This document shows, piece by piece, positions 1 to 9,425 of a DNA stretch of 64,000 bases. Below the pieces are notes generated by a model. That model made no database searches. It was not told the DNA's origin and was given only the letters and a program-made list of their open reading frames with translations. Position 1 is the stretch's first letter. Every line of letters starts with the position of its first letter. The stretch lies in assembly GCA_963765745.1 (NCBI GenBank), contig CAVXXM010000010.1, positions 124,001 through 188,000 on the forward strand. The letters run 5' to 3'. A program made the position numbers and the translations under genes. Origin of the DNA: JAHFPN01 sp963765745 (GTDB lineage Bacteria; Pseudomonadota; Alphaproteobacteria; Rhizobiales; Xanthobacteraceae).

Positions 1-1401
1 ATGGTCGAGGCCTCGCTGCACGAGACCGCCGATCCGCACGATCCGATCGAGCCAAAGCACCACGTGCTGTCGCGTCTGGGCGTGCTCGACGCCGTGCAAT
101 GGGTGCCGACCGGCCCGCTCTACGAGGTGCGCGGTGGCCCGGTCGGCGAGCCGTTCCGGCTGCCGGATGGATTCTCCGCGGCGCGCGCGGCGCTCGGCGA
201 TCGCTTCCCGGCGGCGCGCGGCGGCATTGCCAGCGTGCTCGGCGACATGGAGAAGATCGCGACCGGCCTCGGCACGCTTTCGCGCGGGCGCGATGCGTTC
301 CGTGATAAGCGCGAGGGCTTCGGTGCCTTGCTCAAGCTCGGGCCGGTCATCCGCGACTGGCGGCGCACGGCAGGCGACGTGCTCGAGCGCGCCTTCGGCG
401 ATAATGAAGCAGTCAAATGGGCGCTGGCGGCCAATCTGGCCTATTACCACGACGACCCCGAGACGCTCTGGTGGATTTTCTTCGCGGTGGCGCAGGGCGG
501 CTATCTCGCTTCCGGCGGCCGCTACGTGCGCGGCGGCTCGCAGCGTCTGAGCGAGGCGCTCGCGCGCGCGATCACGACGGCGGGCGGAGAAATCCTGCTG
601 CGCAGGGTTGCGACCGAGATCGGCCTCGATGCCGATGGCAGCCCGGCTTTCGTGGTGCATACCGACAACAAGGGAAACGACAGGATCAAAACGGCGACGC
701 GCGCGATCGCGGGCAATGCCGCGCCGGCGGTGCTCGGCGAGATGCTGGCGGAACCGGCGCGGGGGCGTTTTCTCGGCGCCTATGCCGGACGCAGGCTATC
801 GATCTCGCTGTTTTCGATCATGCTCGGCCTGTCGCGCCGGCCCAGCGAATTCGGGGTTGGCAGCTATTCGAATTTTCTTCTGCCGCGCTGGATGACACGG
901 CTTACCGATTTCCGGAAGTGTGTCGAGCTTCCCAGCGCGGCCGCGGCCGACGCGCCGGCGCCGCTGCTCACCGTCGTCGATTATTCCGCGATCAATTCGG
1001 GCCTCGGCGGGCCGCCCTATCCGGTATCGATCGTCGGCCTCGACCGGCCGGAAAATTGGGCTCACCTCGGCAAGGCCGACTACGATGCCAGGCGCAAGCA
1101 ATGGCTCGATCGCATCGTCGGGATCGTCGACGACGAATTTCCCGGCTTCGGATCGCACGTGGTCGCGAGCCAGTTCAGCACGGCGCTGTCGATCAGCCAC
1201 TATCTGAATGCGCCGCAGGGCGCGATCTACGGCTTCGCGCCGTTGCCGCCGGCGGGGCCGATCTGGCGCGGGCCCGGGCGCTCGGCGGATACCCCGGTCC
1301 CGGGTCTTTATTTGGCGTCGGCTTATGCCAGCAGCGGCGGTTTCACCGGCGCGATCATGGGCGGCGCGGCCGCGGCCGATCGTATTCTCGCCATCCGCTG
1401 A
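1..1401 (+). CDS. FAD-dependent oxidoreductase, phytoene-desaturase-like (5' part outside window)
   Basis: The reading frame is open from base 1 for 466 codons. It lacks the N-terminal GxGxxG Rossmann motif that begins every member of the CrtI / retinol-saturase-like FAD family, so the true start lies upstream. The C-terminal end (PVPGLYLASA, then a GGFTGAIMGG-type segment) matches the FAD-contacting tail of carotenoid desaturase/isomerase-like enzymes. These enzymes oxidise or isomerise polyene or other lipid substrates at the membrane. The substrate cannot be told from what is visible, and no carotenoid genes lie to its right. A general NAD(P)/FAD-dependent oxidoreductase is the safe call. 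Confidence 0.7.
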   Translation: MVEASLHETADPHDPIEPKHHVLSRLGVLDAVQWVPTGPLYEVRGGPVGEPFRLPDGFSAARAALGDRFPAARGGIASVLGDMEKIATGLGTLSRGRDAFRDKREGFGALLKLGPVIRDWRRTAGDVLERAFGDNEAVKWALAANLAYYHDDPETLWWIFFAVAQGGYLASGGRYVRGGSQRLSEALARAITTAGGEILLRRVATEIGLDADGSPAFVVHTDNKGNDRIKTATRAIAGNAAPAVLGEMLAEPARGRFLGAYAGRRLSISLFSIMLGLSRRPSEFGVGSYSNFLLPRWMTRLTDFRKCVELPSAAAADAPAPLLTVVDYSAINSGLGGPPYPVSIVGLDRPENWAHLGKADYDARRKQWLDRIVGIVDDEFPGFGSHVVASQFSTALSISHYLNAPQGAIYGFAPLPPAGPIWRGPGRSADTPVPGLYLASAYASSGGFTGAIMGGAAAADRILAIR

Positions 1402-1507
1402 TCTCGATTGCGTGACTTTTGGGAGCGCGGATCGCCCGGCGCATCCGTCTCCGATCGGCTAGATTTGCCGCCCAAGCGACTCGCCCATAACCGCCCGCCG
1501 CCGGAGA

Positions 1508-3250
1508 ATGCACGTGCGCCAGCTTCTTTCCGCAGTCCGAGACGTCTTTCGTTTGGCCATGCCTTATTTCCGGGGCGACGACCGCTTCGCCGGCCGGCTG
1601 ATCCTCGGCGGCGTGATCGGCCTCGAGCTCGGCATCGTCGCGCTCAACGTGCTGTTCAACCAGTGGAACGCGCGTTTCTACGACGCGATCCAGAACAAGA
1701 ACTGGGATTCGTTCCAGCGCGAGCTGCTGATCTTCACGGGATTGGCGGTGTGCTTCATCATCGTAGCGGTCTATCAGATCTATCTGCAGCAATGGCTGCG
1801 CATCCGCTGGCGGCAGTGGATGACGGCGAATTATCTGACGCGCTGGCTCGAGCACGGCGTGCACTACCGCATGCGCGTCGTGGGCGACCCGGCCGACAAC
1901 CCGGACCAGCGCATCGCGGAAGATCTCGAGCTGTTTGCGCTCCGCACGATCGAAATCGGCATCGGTCTGATCGGCGCGGTGCTGACGCTCGTCTCTTTCG
2001 TGGTCATCCTGTGGAGTCTGTCGGGCGCGGCGGCGTTTCCGCTGTTCGGCAGCACGATCACGATTCCCGGTTATCTGGTTTGGGCGGCGCTGCTCTACGC
2101 GGTGCTCGGCACGATCGCGACGCATTACATCGGCCGGCCGCTGATCGGGCTCAATTTCAACCAGCAACGCTTCGAGGCGGATTTCCGCTATCATCTGGTG
2201 CGCGTGCGCGAGAACGGCGAGCAGATCGCGCTTCTGGACGGCGAGCCCGCCGAGCAACGTCGGCTCGGCGAGCGGTTCTCCACGCTGGTCGGCAACTTCC
2301 GCCGCATCATGAACGCGCAGAAGCGGCTCACCGGCTTCTCCGCGAGCTACACCCAGGCTTCGATCATCTTTCCGTTTGTGGTGGTGAGCCCGGCTTATTT
2401 CGCGGGCACGATCTCGCTCGGCATTCTGACGCAGACCGCCTCGGCCTTCGGCCAGGTGCAGAACTCGCTGAGCTTCTTCGTGCGCATCTACGCGACGCTC
2501 GCCGAATGGCGCGCGGTGGTGGAGCGGCTCACCGGCTTCGAGCAGGCGGTGGCCGAGGGTGAGCGGCTGAAGCGCGCGAGCCAACTCACGCACGAGGAGC
2601 GCGACGGGATCGGGCTCGGCATCGAGAGCCTCGATGTCCGGCTGCCGGCCGGCGCGCCGCTGGTGCGGGCGGAGAAAGTTTCGATCGCGCCGGCCGAGAG
2701 CGTGCTGGTGACCGGCCCGACCGGATCGGGCAAGTCGACCCTGTTCCGCGCGATCGCCGGTATCTGGCCGTTCGGCGCGGGCAAGATCGCGACCGGCAAG
2801 GGCAAGCTGATGGTGCTGCCGCAGCGGCCCTATGTGCCGTTCGGCACGCTCGCCGCGGCGCTGACCTATCCCGATGCGCCCGACGGCTTTTCGCGCGCGG
2901 CGCTGTCCGAGGCGCTCGACGCGGTGGGGCTTGCGAAGTTCAAGGAGCGGCTCGACGAGGACGCGTCTTGGCCGCACGTGCTTTCGCAGGGTGAGCAGCA
3001 ACGGCTTTCGCTGGCGCGCGCGCTGCTCGGCAAGCCCGATATCCTGCTGCTCGACGAGGCGACCTCCGCACTCGACGAGGACTCGGAGGCGGCGCTCTAT
3101 CGGTTGCTTGGCAAGCGGCTGCCGCAGGCGACCGTGATTTCGATCGGCCACCGCTCGACGCTCTTCGGGCTGCACCAGCGCCGGTTCGACTTCAAGCGAC
3201 TGCCGGACGGCGGCCATCGCATGGAGCCGGCGCCGCTCGCCGCGGCCTGA
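1508..3250 (+). CDS. SbmA/BacA-like ABC transporter, fused permease and ATPase
   Basis: The protein has 580 residues. An N-terminal membrane domain of the ABC_membrane_2 type (about residues 20-340) is followed by a nucleotide-binding domain. Walker A GPTGSGKST sits near residue 402, the signature LSQGEQQ near 492, Walker B LLLDEATSALD near 514 and the switch His (GHRS) near 547. This is the YddA / BacA-related family named for vitamin B12, bleomycin and antimicrobial-peptide transport. In rhizobia, relatives affect very-long-chain fatty acids and peptide uptake. The ATG at 1508 places the first hydrophobic segment properly. It stands alone about 105 bp after the oxidoreductase, and the next genes are on the other strand. 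The substrate is unknown. Confidence 0.85.
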   Translation: MHVRQLLSAVRDVFRLAMPYFRGDDRFAGRLILGGVIGLELGIVALNVLFNQWNARFYDAIQNKNWDSFQRELLIFTGLAVCFIIVAVYQIYLQQWLRIRWRQWMTANYLTRWLEHGVHYRMRVVGDPADNPDQRIAEDLELFALRTIEIGIGLIGAVLTLVSFVVILWSLSGAAAFPLFGSTITIPGYLVWAALLYAVLGTIATHYIGRPLIGLNFNQQRFEADFRYHLVRVRENGEQIALLDGEPAEQRRLGERFSTLVGNFRRIMNAQKRLTGFSASYTQASIIFPFVVVSPAYFAGTISLGILTQTASAFGQVQNSLSFFVRIYATLAEWRAVVERLTGFEQAVAEGERLKRASQLTHEERDGIGLGIESLDVRLPAGAPLVRAEKVSIAPAESVLVTGPTGSGKSTLFRAIAGIWPFGAGKIATGKGKLMVLPQRPYVPFGTLAAALTYPDAPDGFSRAALSEALDAVGLAKFKERLDEDASWPHVLSQGEQQRLSLARALLGKPDILLLDEATSALDEDSEAALYRLLGKRLPQATVISIGHRSTLFGLHQRRFDFKRLPDGGHRMEPAPLAAA

Positions 3251-3252
3251 AT

Positions 3253-4074
3253 TCAGGAAAGCGTCGCGCCGGCGCGGGCGAGGAGCTGCGGGAATTCATT
3301 GCTCGCAAAGAAGGCGTATTCGGCCTCGCGCCGGCCGGTGAGGGGGTCGCGCGCCTTCAGTTCCGCGTCGACGAAGCCGGGGTGGCACATGACGAGACCG
3401 CCCGCCGGAAGCCCGTCGAGGAAACGATCGAAGAGCGCGGCGAAGTTCTCATCGGCGCCGAAGCTATAGGCGCCGGCGAAAGCGGGATTGAACCGCAGCC
3501 CCGCGCGCGCGGCCTTGTTCCGGAAACCATAGCTGAGCGCGGCGATAAATCGCGTCTTGTTGTCGGCCGAGACGAGCGCGCGCCAATTCGTTGGCCCGCA
3601 TTGGCGGACCCAGGCCTTGGGTGCGAAGCGCGCGACGGCTGCGAGAAATCCCTCGCGTACGCCGGGAAGCAACTGCACGTGCTGATGGCCGTCGACGAAA
3701 TCGGGCGGGCGGCCGAACGCGTCGGTGAAGGCGCGCATCTGGGCGCCGACCTCGGCCTCGACAGTGCGCCGGTCGATGCGGAGCCGGGCCAGCGGGTTGA
3801 GGAACTTGGCGAGCGGGGGGAAGTTTCCGTCCTCGCCCAGCAGCGGTGCGGCGGCGAGCGGACGGAACGGGCCGGTGAGCGTCACGTGCAGGCCGGTCTC
3901 GAAGCGGAACGGCGAAACGGTCATGGCCAGCAGCGCCGCTTCGGTGGCGAAGCCCGGCACGACGGTCATCACGGAAGTGGCGTTGATGCGGCCCTGTTCG
4001 ATCAGCGCGCGGATCGCCTTGGAGACCCCGGGTGCGAGGGCATAATCGTCGGCGCAGACGACGATGCGCCTCAT
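3253..4074 (-). CDS. ChbG/HpnK family carbohydrate deacetylase
   Basis: This is a 273-residue YdjC-fold polysaccharide deacetylase. The metal-site residues of the family are visible: Asp9-Asp10 in the opening ADDY motif, His63 in GLHVTL, and His130/His132 in VDGHQH. HpnK members deacetylate the N-acetylglucosamine head group of hopanoids, and ChbG members deacetylate chitooligosaccharides. No hopanoid genes are in view, so the acceptor is open. Its start overlaps the end of the GT2 gene by 4 bp (ATGA), so the two are translationally coupled. With the nearby GtrA gene this suggests trimming of an acetyl group from a lipid-linked sugar. Confidence 0.85.
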   Translation of the reverse strand: MRRIVVCADDYALAPGVSKAIRALIEQGRINATSVMTVVPGFATEAALLAMTVSPFRFETGLHVTLTGPFRPLAAAPLLGEDGNFPPLAKFLNPLARLRIDRRTVEAEVGAQMRAFTDAFGRPPDFVDGHQHVQLLPGVREGFLAAVARFAPKAWVRQCGPTNWRALVSADNKTRFIAALSYGFRNKAARAGLRFNPAFAGAYSFGADENFAALFDRFLDGLPAGGLVMCHPGFVDAELKARDPLTGRREAEYAFFASNEFPQLLARAGATLS

Positions 4075-5078
4075 TCGTCCGCCTCGCGACGCTCGTGCTC
4101 GGCGACGAAATAGACCGGCCGCGCCTTCAGCTCCGAGAGAATCTTCCCGATATATTCGCCGAGCACGCCGAGCACGATGAGCTGCGCGCCGCCGATCACC
4201 ATGATACCGACCATCACCGAGGGATAGCCGGGCACATCGCGGCCGATGATGAACGTCTCGGCGAGAATCCAGACGCCGAACAGCAGCGCGCCCGCGGCGA
4301 GCAGAATGCCGAGCAGGCTCGCGACCCGCAGCGGCGTGGTGGAGAACGCGGTGAGGCCCTCGATCGAGAGGCCGACGAGCGCGGGAAAATTCCAGCTCGA
4401 GCGGCCGTGCTTGCGCGCGGCGGGCTCATACGGCACGCCCACCTGGCGGAAGCCGATCCAGCTCGACAGCCCTTTGAAGAAGCGATTGCGCTCGGGCATG
4501 CGCTTCAGCGCTTCGGCCGCGCGCGGCGACAACAGCCGGAAATCGCCGGCGTCTTCCGGAATCGGCTGCCGGGCCCTGTAATTGAGCAGACGGTAGAAGA
4601 GCTTGGCCAGAAGGCGAAGCGTCGCCAACTCGTTCGAGCGATGCGCCTTCATTGTATAGACCACGTCGTTGCCATCGACGTGCCACAGTTTCACCAGCCG
4701 TTCGATCAGCTCGGGCGGATGCTGGCCGTCGCCGTCCATGAACAGGAGCGCGCCGTGCCGCGCGTATTCGAGTCCGGCGAGCAGCGCGGCTTCCTTGCCG
4801 AAATTGCGCGACAGCGAAACGATCTGCAGGTCGGCGCCCTTGGCGGGCAGCTTGCGGGCGATTTTCAGCGTATCGTCGCTGCTGCCGTCGTCGACATAGA
4901 CGATCTCGATGGCGAGCCCGCGCGACTTCTTGAGCGCCCTGGCAGCGGCGATCAGGCGCTGATGCAGCGCGGCGAGGCCCGCGGACTCGTTGAACAGCGG
5001 CACGACGATCGAGAGTCCGCTGCCCGCGCGCTTGGCGGGCGCGGGATTGCGCGCCGATTTTTCCGGCCGTGACGCCAT
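4071..5078 (-). CDS. GT2 polyprenyl-phosphate sugar transferase (GtrB/ArnC/DPM-like)
   Basis: The protein has 335 residues. The N-terminal GT-A domain carries IVVPLFNE at about 24-31, VDDGS at 62-66 and a DxD metal site (MDGDGQ, Asp115/Asp117). Two C-terminal transmembrane segments (about 245-270 and 280-305) are typical of enzymes that move a sugar from a nucleotide donor to undecaprenyl or dolichyl phosphate on the cytoplasmic face. It is first in a two-gene unit with the deacetylase, and divergent from a GtrA gene, the usual partner that flips such lipids. Sugar identity is not visible. Confidence 0.85.
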   Translation of the reverse strand: MASRPEKSARNPAPAKRAGSGLSIVVPLFNESAGLAALHQRLIAAARALKKSRGLAIEIVYVDDGSSDDTLKIARKLPAKGADLQIVSLSRNFGKEAALLAGLEYARHGALLFMDGDGQHPPELIERLVKLWHVDGNDVVYTMKAHRSNELATLRLLAKLFYRLLNYRARQPIPEDAGDFRLLSPRAAEALKRMPERNRFFKGLSSWIGFRQVGVPYEPAARKHGRSSWNFPALVGLSIEGLTAFSTTPLRVASLLGILLAAGALLFGVWILAETFIIGRDVPGYPSVMVGIMVIGGAQLIVLGVLGEYIGKILSELKARPVYFVAEHERREADE

Positions 5079-5167
5079 GATCCGTTCCTAGTGGCCGCGT
5101 TCCTAGCAAGGGCCAAAGGCGGCGTCACTATCGAGCGAATCGCACAAGCCCATGCTATGCAGCGCAC

Positions 5168-5575
5168 ATGAACTGGAACTGGGCCGCGCTGCGCGCGCTG
5201 TTTACCCAATTGGTGAGTTTCGGCCTTGTCGGCTTCGTCAATGCCGGGGTCGATACCGCCATCTTTTTCCTGGCACTGGCGACCATCACCAGCAACCTGG
5301 TGGTGGCGAACAGCTGCGCCTGGGTTATCGCGGTGAGCGGCTCGTATCTGCTGAATTCGCGCTTCACCTTCGCCGCGAACTCGGGCGGGCGATACAACGT
5401 CAAAGCCTATTTCATGTTCGCCGCGACCCAGGTCGGCGGCTTCCTCGCCAATACGACCGTGCTGTTGCTGGCGGCGCCCTATGTGCCGCTGCTGTTCGCC
5501 AAGGTCTTCGGCATCGCCGGCGGCTTCCTGGTCAACTTCACGCTGGCGCGCACGATCGTGTTCCGCGCGCGCTGA
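5168..5575 (+). CDS. GtrA family membrane protein
   Basis: This is a 135-residue protein with four predicted transmembrane helices and the typical opening of the family: a G-LVGFVNAGVDT segment in helix 1 (about residues 17-30) and an NFTLARTIVF end. GtrA-type proteins are proposed to flip polyprenyl-phosphate-linked sugars to the periplasmic face. The gene is divergent from the GT2 transferase with 89 bp between the starts, and tail-to-tail with hisG. Context supports a GT2 + GtrA pair even though the two are on opposite strands. Confidence 0.85.
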   Translation: MNWNWAALRALFTQLVSFGLVGFVNAGVDTAIFFLALATITSNLVVANSCAWVIAVSGSYLLNSRFTFAANSGGRYNVKAYFMFAATQVGGFLANTTVLLLAAPYVPLLFAKVFGIAGGFLVNFTLARTIVFRAR

Positions 5576-5578
5576 GTT

Positions 5579-6553
5579 TTAGCCGAGCCGCTCCGCCAGC
5601 TTGTCGAACAGCGGATTTTCGCGCGCGAACACGTATTCGGGCGCGGCCACCATCACGTGCTCGGCGCCGTGCTCGCGCAGAAACGTAGCGAGCAGGTGCA
5701 CCGCGTCGGGCGGGCACAGCAGCGTGAGCATGCCCGACGAGGTCGGCCCGCCGAGCGGAGCGATCACGCCAAAGCGGCCCTTGGCCTCGGCGACCATCTC
5801 GGCATCGGCCTCGGGGAAGCGCGTGCGCACTTCGCGCATGGTGTGGGCGCGGCGCTCGGCGGCGATGCGGTCGAGCAGCGCGCGGGCGGTGGCGCGCGCG
5901 TCGGCGCTCCATTCGGCCTGCAGCGACGCTACGAGGTTCGCTTGCGAGCGCAGCATGACGCCGTCATCGACCACCTTCAGCCCGTTGGCGGCGAGGGTGG
6001 AGCCGGTGGTGGTGATGTCGACGATTAGTTCAGCGGTGCCGGATGCAGGTGCGCCCTCGGTGGCGCCCAGGCTCTCGACGATCCGGTAATCGGCGATGCC
6101 GTGGCGCGAGAAGAAGCCGCGCGTCAGATTGACGTATTTGGTGGCGACGCGCACGCGCCGGCCGCGCTTGTGGTGGAAAGCGGTGGCGACGTCGTCGAGG
6201 TCGCGCATGGTGCGGACATCGATCCAGGCCTGCGGCACGGCGACCACCACGTTGGCGTTGCCGAAGCCGAGGCCGTCCAAGAGCACCACGCGCGCATCGG
6301 CATCGGGTATCATTTCACGTACCAGATCCTCGCCGGCGACACCGAGGTGGATCGCGCCCTGCGCCAGATTGGTGACGATATCGGCGGTGGAGAGATAGGC
6401 GATCTCGATGCCCGGCAGTTCGGGGACGGAGCCGCGATAATCGCGGCCGCCGCCCGGCTGCAACAATGTGATCCCGGCGCGCGCGAAGAAAGCATGCGCG
6501 TTCTCCATCAGCCGCCCCTTGGACGGCACCCCGACGATGAGCGGCTCGTTCAC
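5579..6553 (-). CDS. hisG: ATP phosphoribosyltransferase, catalytic subunit
   Basis: This enzyme joins ATP and PRPP to make phosphoribosyl-ATP, the first step of histidine synthesis, in the cytoplasm. The 324-residue protein opens with the VGVPSKGRL motif and has the periplasmic-binding-protein-like fold. The PRPP loop region (VDITTTGSTLAANGL, about residues 180-195) is clear. The length of about 320 is typical of Hyphomicrobiales HisG, longer than minimal HisG-S, yet the protein works with a HisZ subunit. Its start overlaps hisZ by 4 bp, so it is the last gene of hisS-hisZ-hisG. Confidence 0.93.
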   Translation of the reverse strand: MNEPLIVGVPSKGRLMENAHAFFARAGITLLQPGGGRDYRGSVPELPGIEIAYLSTADIVTNLAQGAIHLGVAGEDLVREMIPDADARVVLLDGLGFGNANVVVAVPQAWIDVRTMRDLDDVATAFHHKRGRRVRVATKYVNLTRGFFSRHGIADYRIVESLGATEGAPASGTAELIVDITTTGSTLAANGLKVVDDGVMLRSQANLVASLQAEWSADARATARALLDRIAAERRAHTMREVRTRFPEADAEMVAEAKGRFGVIAPLGGPTSSGMLTLLCPPDAVHLLATFLREHGAEHVMVAAPEYVFARENPLFDKLAERLG

Positions 6554-7710
6554 GGCCGGCCTCCCGCCTGCTCCAGGCGCTCGATCCAGACCGCGAAGCC
6601 GACCGCGGGCACCGGATCGGCGCTGCCGAGCAAGGTGAGCAGCCGGTCATAGCGGCCGCCGGCGGCGAGCGGGCCGGGTATTTCCTCGCGGGCGCGGCCC
6701 TTCTTCTTGGCGTGAAGCTCGAACACCATGCCCGAGTAGTAGTCGAGCGTGCGGCCGAAGGCGGTGGCGAAGCGGACGCCGGTGGTATCCACGCCGCCGG
6801 CGGCGAGAAAGCCGGTGCGCTGCTCGAAGGCGTCGAGCGGCGCCGTCAGATCGAGCGCGGCGTCGCTTGCCAGCGTGCGCAGCGCCGCCGATGCCTCGTC
6901 GGGATCGCCGACGATGGCGAGGTAACGCTCGAGCACGGCACTGGTCTCGGCCGGAAGACGCGTGGCGGCGCCGAGCTCGGCTTGCTCCAGAAAGCGCTCG
7001 GCGATCTCGGCGACCGTGCGGCCGCCGACCGCCTTGATGCCGGCTATCGACAGCAGATCCGCCACCAGCGCGCGCGCGGCGGCGGGATCGGAGCCGGCGA
7101 GCGCCGCGAGCACGCCGGCGTGTTCGGCTCCGGCGCCGCGGGCGAGCTTGAGCGTCGCAAGGTCGGCTTCCAGCGTGCCGGCGCGATTGAAGTCCTTGAT
7201 CAGGCGGCGCTGCCAGGCGGGCGGCAGGTCGAGCGCGCCGACCAGCGCCGCGAACAGGCCGACGTCGCCCATGCGGATTTCGGGATCGGCGGCGCCGTAT
7301 TGGCGCACGCTGTCGAGCGCGAGCGCGAGACATTCGGCGTCGGCGGCCTCGCGGTCGGCGCGGCCGAGCAACTCGATCCCGGCCTGCAGCAGCTCGGCGC
7401 TGCCGTCGCCGCGGTCGCGGAACACCGGGCCGAGATAGCAATAGGCGGCCGGGCGGCCGGGCGCGGCTTTTTCCAGGTGCTCGCGGCAGACCGGGATGGT
7501 GAGGTCGGGGCGCAGGCACAGCTCGCGGCCGCGCGCGTCGCTGGTGATGAAGAGCGAGCGGCGCAGTTCCTCGCCGGCGAGCTCGAGGAAATCGTCGGCC
7601 GGCTGCAGCACGGCGGGCTCGACGCGCAGGTATCCCGCGCGCTCGTAGAGGTCCACGAGCCCGTCCGCGCGATTGGTTCGCGCCGAAGCGGAGGTGCGAT
7701 CGCCTGCCAT
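6550..7710 (-). CDS. hisZ: ATP phosphoribosyltransferase regulatory subunit
   Basis: HisZ is a catalytically dead histidyl-tRNA synthetase paralogue that forms a hetero-octamer with HisG and carries histidine feedback. The protein shows the class II synthetase fold: an ELRRSLFITSD segment, the motif-2-like RPDLTIPVCREH near residue 75, and a late GGRYDRLLTLLGS. It lacks the histidine-A motif needed for tRNA charging. I chose the ATG at 7708-7710 (MAGDRTS...). The frame stays open 22 codons further upstream, but that part runs toward the palindromic repeat and shows no family similarity. The gene lies downstream of hisS on the same strand. Confidence 0.9.
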   Translation of the reverse strand: MAGDRTSASARTNRADGLVDLYERAGYLRVEPAVLQPADDFLELAGEELRRSLFITSDARGRELCLRPDLTIPVCREHLEKAAPGRPAAYCYLGPVFRDRGDGSAELLQAGIELLGRADREAADAECLALALDSVRQYGAADPEIRMGDVGLFAALVGALDLPPAWQRRLIKDFNRAGTLEADLATLKLARGAGAEHAGVLAALAGSDPAAARALVADLLSIAGIKAVGGRTVAEIAERFLEQAELGAATRLPAETSAVLERYLAIVGDPDEASAALRTLASDAALDLTAPLDAFEQRTGFLAAGGVDTTGVRFATAFGRTLDYYSGMVFELHAKKKGRAREEIPGPLAAGGRYDRLLTLLGSADPVPAVGFAVWIERLEQAGGRP

Positions 7711-7784
7711 GTTTCGGTCCTGCGGAGCCGGGGCTCCGAGCGCGGCCTTGTAGCAGGGCAAACTTCGCCCCGCCACCGCTACCC

Positions 7785-7905
7785 GTCATTCCGGCCGAGC
7801 CGCATTGGCGGCGAGGGCCGGAATCCATATTCGCTGACGGTGGTTATGGATTCCGGGCTCGCCGCGCCTTCGCGCTTCGCGCTACGGCGGGCGCCCCGGA
7901 ATGAC
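7785..7905. repeat. Intergenic palindromic element A
   Basis: This is a 121-bp imperfect inverted repeat with ends GTCATTCCGG and CCGGAATGAC. A nested inner pair (CCGGAATCCAT and ATGGATTCCGG) flanks a central loop. It ends 3 bases past the hisS stop codon and fills most of the space between hisS and hisZ, so the transcript probably folds into a long hairpin there. Element C at 40151 has the same architecture and almost the same length. Confidence 0.8.
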
Positions 7906-7907
7906 GA

Positions 7908-9415
7908 TTACTTGGAATGCCGCGCCAGCACTTCGCGCACGGCCTCGACGCAGCCTTCGAGCTTCCGGCACCGAGAACTGCGCCGGGCGCGTCTCGCGCC
8001 ATTCCTTGTTGGAGGCGATGGCCTCGGACTTCCTCCGGCGCTCTTCCACCAGGATCCTTGATCTGACCATCTTCGCCTCTTGGCCTTCTCGTCGCCGCCC
8101 TGGATGACGACGCAGGGCGCGCCGCGCTTGTCGGCGTATTTCAACTGCGGGCCCATCTTGCCGGAGCCCAGATAAAGCTCGGCGTTGATGCCCGCGTCGC
8201 GCAGCGCCTTCACCATGCGCTGATAGTCGGCGATGCGGTCCTGATCGAACACGGTGACGACCACGGGGCCGGCCGCGGTTTTCGTATCGAGCTTGCCGAG
8301 ATGCTGGAGCGCGGCCATGAGCCGCGACACGCCGATGGAGAATCCGGTGGCCGGAACCGCCTCGCCGCGAAAGCGCGCGACGAGTCCGTCATAACGCCCG
8401 CCGCCGCCGACAGAACCGAAGCGCGTGCCGTCTTTGGTTTGAAAGGTCAGATCGGCTTCGTAGACAGGCCCGGTGTAGTATTCGAGGCCGCGGACGACGG
8501 AGGGGTCGATGACGATACGGCCATCGGCATAGCCTGCACTGTCAACTATTCTGGCTAGTGCCTCTAGCTCTCGATAGCCTTCCAAGCCAACGGCGGACGA
8601 ACCAATCCAAGTTTGTATGTTCGCCAACGTAGTGTTGTTGCTTGCGCCTTGCGCGCTCGAAACGCGGACATCCTTCGCGCCGACAAAGTTCACGATGATG
8701 TTGATGGCATTTTGATCTAGCTCGGCGCCCTTCGTGAAATCACCGCTCTCGTCTTTGCGTCCACGCCCAAGAAGCCGCGTAACTTCCTCGAGTCCGAGAC
8801 GATCCAATTTGTCGATGGCCCGTAAAACAGTCAGGCGCTTACCCGCATTCGCCTCACCAGCCAAGGTTTGCTGATTCCATAACGCCGTCCAGCACCTTGC
8901 GATTATTGACCTTGATGGCGTACTTCCCCTTGAGCCCAAGCGCCTCCAGCGTATCCGCCGCCAGCATGCACATCTCGGCGTCGGCGGCGACGGAGGCAGC
9001 GCCGACGGTGTCGGCGTCGAATTGCAGGAACTGGCGATAGCGGCCGGGGCCGGGCTTTTCGTTGCGAAACACGTAGCCGACGCGATAGGAGCGATAGGGC
9101 TTGGGCAGGCGGTCGAAATTCTCCGCCACATAGCGCGCGAGCGGCGCGGTCAGGTCGTAGCGCAGCGAGAGCCATTGCTCGTCGTCGTCCTGGAACGAGA
9201 ACACGCCTTCGTTCGGGCCGGTCCTGGTCGGGCAGAAATTTCCCGAGCGCGTCGGTGTATTCGATGGCCGGCGTTTCCACCGCCTCGAAGCCGTAGCGCT
9301 CGAACACGGTGCGGATCGTCTCCAGCATCGCGCGCTCGGCGGCAAGCTCCGCCGGCCCGCGGTCCATGAGGCCGCGCGGCAGGCGTGCTTTCAGTTTGCT
9401 CGGTTCCTTGGCCAT
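7908..9415 (-). CDS. hisS: Histidyl-tRNA synthetase, frame broken at five points
   Basis: This class II aminoacyl-tRNA synthetase charges tRNA-His. The opening LPRGLMDRGP, motif 2 (YRSYRVGYVFRNEKPGPGRYRQF, given here only in part), the His-binding GLEYYTGPVYEA and the late GGGRYDGL are all present, but in different frames. Breaks are near 9213 (extra base in GGG), 8868, 8079, 8053 and 7962, and each behaves as one extra base. Joined, they give about 500 residues ending AVREVLARHSK, normal for the family. Positions 8530-8880 are markedly lower in G+C. The gene is essential, so sequence error is likelier than decay. It is the first gene of hisS-hisZ-hisG. Confidence 0.88.
8530..8880. other. Low-GC patch inside hisS
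   Basis: Six consecutive 60-base lines from 8521 to 8880 contain 196 G+C of 360 (about 54%), against roughly two thirds in the flanks. Third codon positions hold many A and T. The patch codes for the insertion domain and the approach to the histidine-binding motif, and one edge coincides with the frame break near 8868. Confidence 0.75.
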
Positions 9416-9425
9416 GCGTCCCGCT

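Noticed and set aside
1355..3217. A 620-codon open frame on the minus strand
   Set aside because: It lies opposite the ABC exporter, is dominated by Arg, Glu and Gln and has no family motif. High GC leaves long antisense frames open.
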